The notes under the pieces are model-generated. The model saw only the letters and a program-made list of their open reading frames with translations. It was not told the origin of the DNA and made no database searches. Both the position numbers and the translations under genes were made by a program. This document shows, piece by piece, positions 62,121 through 64,000 of a stretch of 64,000 nt of DNA. The stretch lies in NCBI GenBank assembly GCA_016709305.1, contig JADJNA010000003.1, positions 42,337 to 106,336 of the forward strand, in the 5' to 3' direction. The stretch comes from Candidatus Villigracilis saccharophilus (GTDB taxonomy: Bacteria; Chloroflexota; Anaerolineae; Anaerolineales; Villigracilaceae). How positions within the stretch are numbered: the first letter of the stretch is position 1; each line of letters starts with the position of its first letter.

Positions 62121-63090
62121 ATGACAAAACCATTGATTGGCTTTTGCAAGGTGAAGCATGGATCCAATATCGAACACGGCTGGATCTGCTTGGTCAAACT
62201 GAAAAAGATCCGCAAGTTGTCAGTGCGCGCAAGTCCATGCTGGCTGATGCGAAAATTCAATCCCTGCTCACCGAGCTGATGGACTGGCCGGGCATCGTTC
62301 TTAGCAGTCACAAATCTGCCAGCCAGTCATTTCACAAATTAGCCTTCCTTGCAGATCTGGGGTTGAACATCAAAGATTCTCCGGTGAAGAAGATCGCTGA
62401 CAAAGTGATGAAGCATCAATCCAGTCAGGGACCATTTCAACTTACCATGAATATCCCAACCCATTTCAGCGGCAGTGGAGAAGATGAATGGGCATGGGCA
62501 TTATGTGACGCGCCGATTATTGTATCTGCGTTGGTTCAAATGGGATTAGGCGATGACAAGCGTGTCATTACAGCAGTTGAACACCTTGATGGACTTGTCC
62601 GTGACAATGGCTGGCCTTGCGCAGTCTCGCCGGAATTGGGAAAATTCCGCGGGCCGGGGCGAAAGGCTGATCCTGTCCATACGCGACGTTGGTGATGTTG
62701 AAAGTGCTGGCGCACGTGCCTGGAGTTACGCACGAAGGGAAATCCGCAAAGACCAGCGTGGAAGCTTTGTTCACCCTTTGGGAAGAAAGCAAGGAACGCC
62801 ATCCATATATGTTCTTCATGGGCACAGACTTCCGCAAGCTGAAAGCCCCGCTGTTCTGGTATGACATTCTGCATGTACTGGACGTGCTGAGTCATTTTAA
62901 GTGGGCGAGGAAAGATAGGCGCTTTAAGGAAATGTTGAAGCTCGTGGAATCCAAAGCAGACGATGAAGGACGATACATCCCTGAATCCATCTGGACGGCG
63001 TGGAAGGATTGGGATTTTAGCCAGAAGAAAATCCCATCGAGAGGGCTGACATTCTTTGTTCATCGCATTCTGGAAAGAACCAGGCAATAA
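62117..63090 (+). CDS. conserved hypothetical protein of unknown function (one frameshift)
   Basis: Starting in the stop codon of the WYL gene, the first frame (MNDKTIDWLLQGEAWIQYRT) runs to 62695, but the family pattern continues in another frame from about 62671 (VMLKVLAHVPGVTHEGKSAK...LFWYDILHVLDVLSHFKWAR) to 63090, so one missing base in CC near 62671 explains the split. The merged protein has about 324 residues and looks entirely helical, with aromatic-rich repeats (WAWALCDAPIIVSALVQMG) somewhat like prenyltransferase/squalene-cyclase helical folds. No catalytic motif was recognised. Translational coupling to the WYL regulator is the best functional clue. Confidence 0.75.
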
Positions 63091-63100
63091 AGGAGGCAGC

Positions 63101-63595
63101 ATGCCAAAACCGATAACAAAACCTCAAATCATTGAAAGTGCTCAAAAAGAACGCGCCGCACTGGAAGAACTACTCGCGACATTGACGCCTGAACAAATGA
63201 CTCAGCCCAAACTCATCAGCGAATGGGCCGTCAAGGATGTGCTCTCGCATCTCGTTGAATGGGAAGGGATGGTGATGAAATGGTACGCAGAAGGTCTGAA
63301 AGGAAAAACTCCAGCCGTACCCTCCGAGGAATACAACTGGGGGCAATTGCCGCAATTAAATCACGCCATCTTCCTCAAGCACCGGGACAAGACGCTTGCA
63401 GAAATAATGAAGACCTTCAAGACTTCGTATAAAAAGATCATGAAAACCATTGAAGAAATTCCCGAAAAGGATTTGTTCACGCGCAAGGTTTATCAATGGA
63501 CGAATAACAATCCGCTGGCGGCGTATTTTGTCTCAGCCACAGGCAGTCACTACCGTTGGGCGCGGACTATAATTCGGAAGGCGATTAAGAAGTGA
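63101..63595 (+). CDS. ClbS/DfsB-family four-helix-bundle protein
   Basis: 164 residues from the ATG at 63101, preceded by AGGAGGCAGC. It shows the DinB-like four-helix arrangement of ClbS/DfsB: LLATLTPEQMTQPKLISEWAVKDVLSHLVEWE, the SEEYNWGQLPQLNHAIF segment and HYRWARTII at the end. ClbS protects DNA from colibactin, and DfsB is a related bacillithiol-linked transferase-like protein; many other family members have no known task. A role in detoxification is plausible but not shown. Confidence 0.85.
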   Translation: MPKPITKPQIIESAQKERAALEELLATLTPEQMTQPKLISEWAVKDVLSHLVEWEGMVMKWYAEGLKGKTPAVPSEEYNWGQLPQLNHAIFLKHRDKTLAEIMKTFKTSYKKIMKTIEEIPEKDLFTRKVYQWTNNNPLAAYFVSATGSHYRWARTIIRKAIKK

Positions 63596-63613
63596 GATGC
63601 TAAGGAGTTTGCA

Positions 63614-64000
63614 ATGAAAATTCTCGACCTGAAAAAACAATTCAAAAATCTGTATCATCCCTCGGCCAAGAAGATCGAAACGATTCAAGTCCCAAATCTG
63701 CAATTCGCCATGATCGACGGCGCGATCGAAAAAGGCTCCGAACCTGGAAAGTCACCCTCTTTTGCGGAGGCCACTCAGGCTTTATACGGACTGTCCTACA
63801 CGCTCAAGTTCATGCTGAAAAAACGAAAGACGAACGCCATTGACTATCCTGTTATGGCACTGGAAGGTCTGTGGGGAGTGGAGGACGGATTCTTTGATAT
63901 TACCGTGAAGGATAATTGGCTCTATCGCTTGATGATCATGCAGCCTGATGTCATCACGAAAGAAATTTTTGAGGAAGCAAGGGAACAAGTCCGCAAGAAG
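63614..64000 (+). CDS. GyrI-like small-molecule-binding protein, cut by window edge
   Basis: 129 codons from the ATG at 63614 (AAGGAGTTTGCA upstream) run off the right edge. The sequence (YHPSAKKIETIQVPNLQFAM, ALYGLSYTLKFMLKKRK, ALEGLWGVEDG) fits the GyrI-like/SOUL-related effector-binding fold, usually 200-210 residues. Such proteins bind or hydrolyse small drug-like molecules, some of them cyclopropanoid toxins. It is probably in one operon with the ClbS/DfsB gene, which also points to detoxification. Confidence 0.8.
   Translation, partial: MKILDLKKQFKNLYHPSAKKIETIQVPNLQFAMIDGAIEKGSEPGKSPSFAEATQALYGLSYTLKFMLKKRKTNAIDYPVMALEGLWGVEDGFFDITVKDNWLYRLMIMQPDVITKEIFEEAREQVRKK

Noticed and set aside
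1..64000. CRISPR array, tRNA, rRNA or prophage
   Set aside because: No regularly spaced repeats, no cloverleaf-like T-loop GTTCRANNC contexts with flanking stems, no rRNA-like conserved stretches and no phage structural genes were recognised.

Overview
The window looks like part of a genome or metagenome-assembled genome of a Chloroflexota bacterium, most likely class Anaerolineae. This is inference from gene style: BTAD-type giant activators, LysM and CAP proteins with Pro/Thr-rich linkers, NBR1-like Ig modules, PD40 lipoproteins, many doubled-CXXCH cytochromes, moderate GC, and recurring -10 boxes placed so close to start codons that leaderless mRNAs are expected. No rRNA, tRNA or CRISPR array was recognised. 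Nine genes carry clean frame breaks, most of them single-base, so residual indel errors in the assembly are likely.

Layout. 1-11.6 kb, all minus strand: a CoA-thioester cluster (two acyl-CoA ligases, an SDR reductase, a thiolase with its DUF35 Zn-ribbon partner, two alpha/beta hydrolases of which one is broken, a KASIII-like enzyme lacking the usual His and Asn), preceded by a 1075-residue AfsR/MalT-like activator. A short repeat family built on TAGTGGGTAGTGG lies between these genes and once inside a gene. 11.6-12.9 kb: a solo TnpB element with an intact nuclease. 13-17.3 kb: a small membrane protein, an acyltransferase, and a hydrolase plus FAD-dependent 2-hydroxyacid dehydrogenase pair. 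17.4-23.7 kb: an accessory stretch, AT-richer in its first part, with a wrecked DUF2075 P-loop gene, an AbiEi/AbiEii toxin-antitoxin pair with a palindromic operator, a CAP/LysM surface protein and a DUF433/DUF5615 pair.

23.7-35 kb: EttA, a diguanylate cyclase with a ribbon-helix-helix-like tail, a PyrK-like Fe-S protein, an SPFH protein, a selenophosphate synthetase that is itself a selenoprotein (in-frame UGA), a deaminase, a CorC/HlyC protein, a gamma-glutamyltransferase-family enzyme, a LysM protein and a membrane-anchored nuclease.

35.1-51.1 kb, all minus strand, is the outstanding region. Reading from its promoter end it holds a histidine kinase with two CXXCH motifs in its sensor domain, its response regulator, a degenerate receiver protein, a decaheme membrane cytochrome, a cytochrome b, a NapC/NirT-type multiheme cytochrome, a TPR protein, an NHL beta-propeller protein, a secreted hexaheme cytochrome and a giant secreted protein joining a transglycosylase-like domain, a complete subtilisin-like protease, Fn3/Ig domains and 15 CXXCH motifs plus one CX3CH. 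About 41 canonical heme motifs occur in 16 kb. The simplest reading is a quinone-linked path moving electrons through the membrane to the surface, under redox-sensing control.

51.3-64 kb: housekeeping and accessory genes, namely two methyltransferases, an M55 peptidase, an esterase, an ACT protein, a PD40 lipoprotein, a duplicated NBR1-Ig surface protein, DNA polymerase IV with a leaderless promoter, a G-quadruplex-prone spacer, a WYL regulator, an unknown family protein, a ClbS/DfsB protein and a GyrI-like protein running off the edge.
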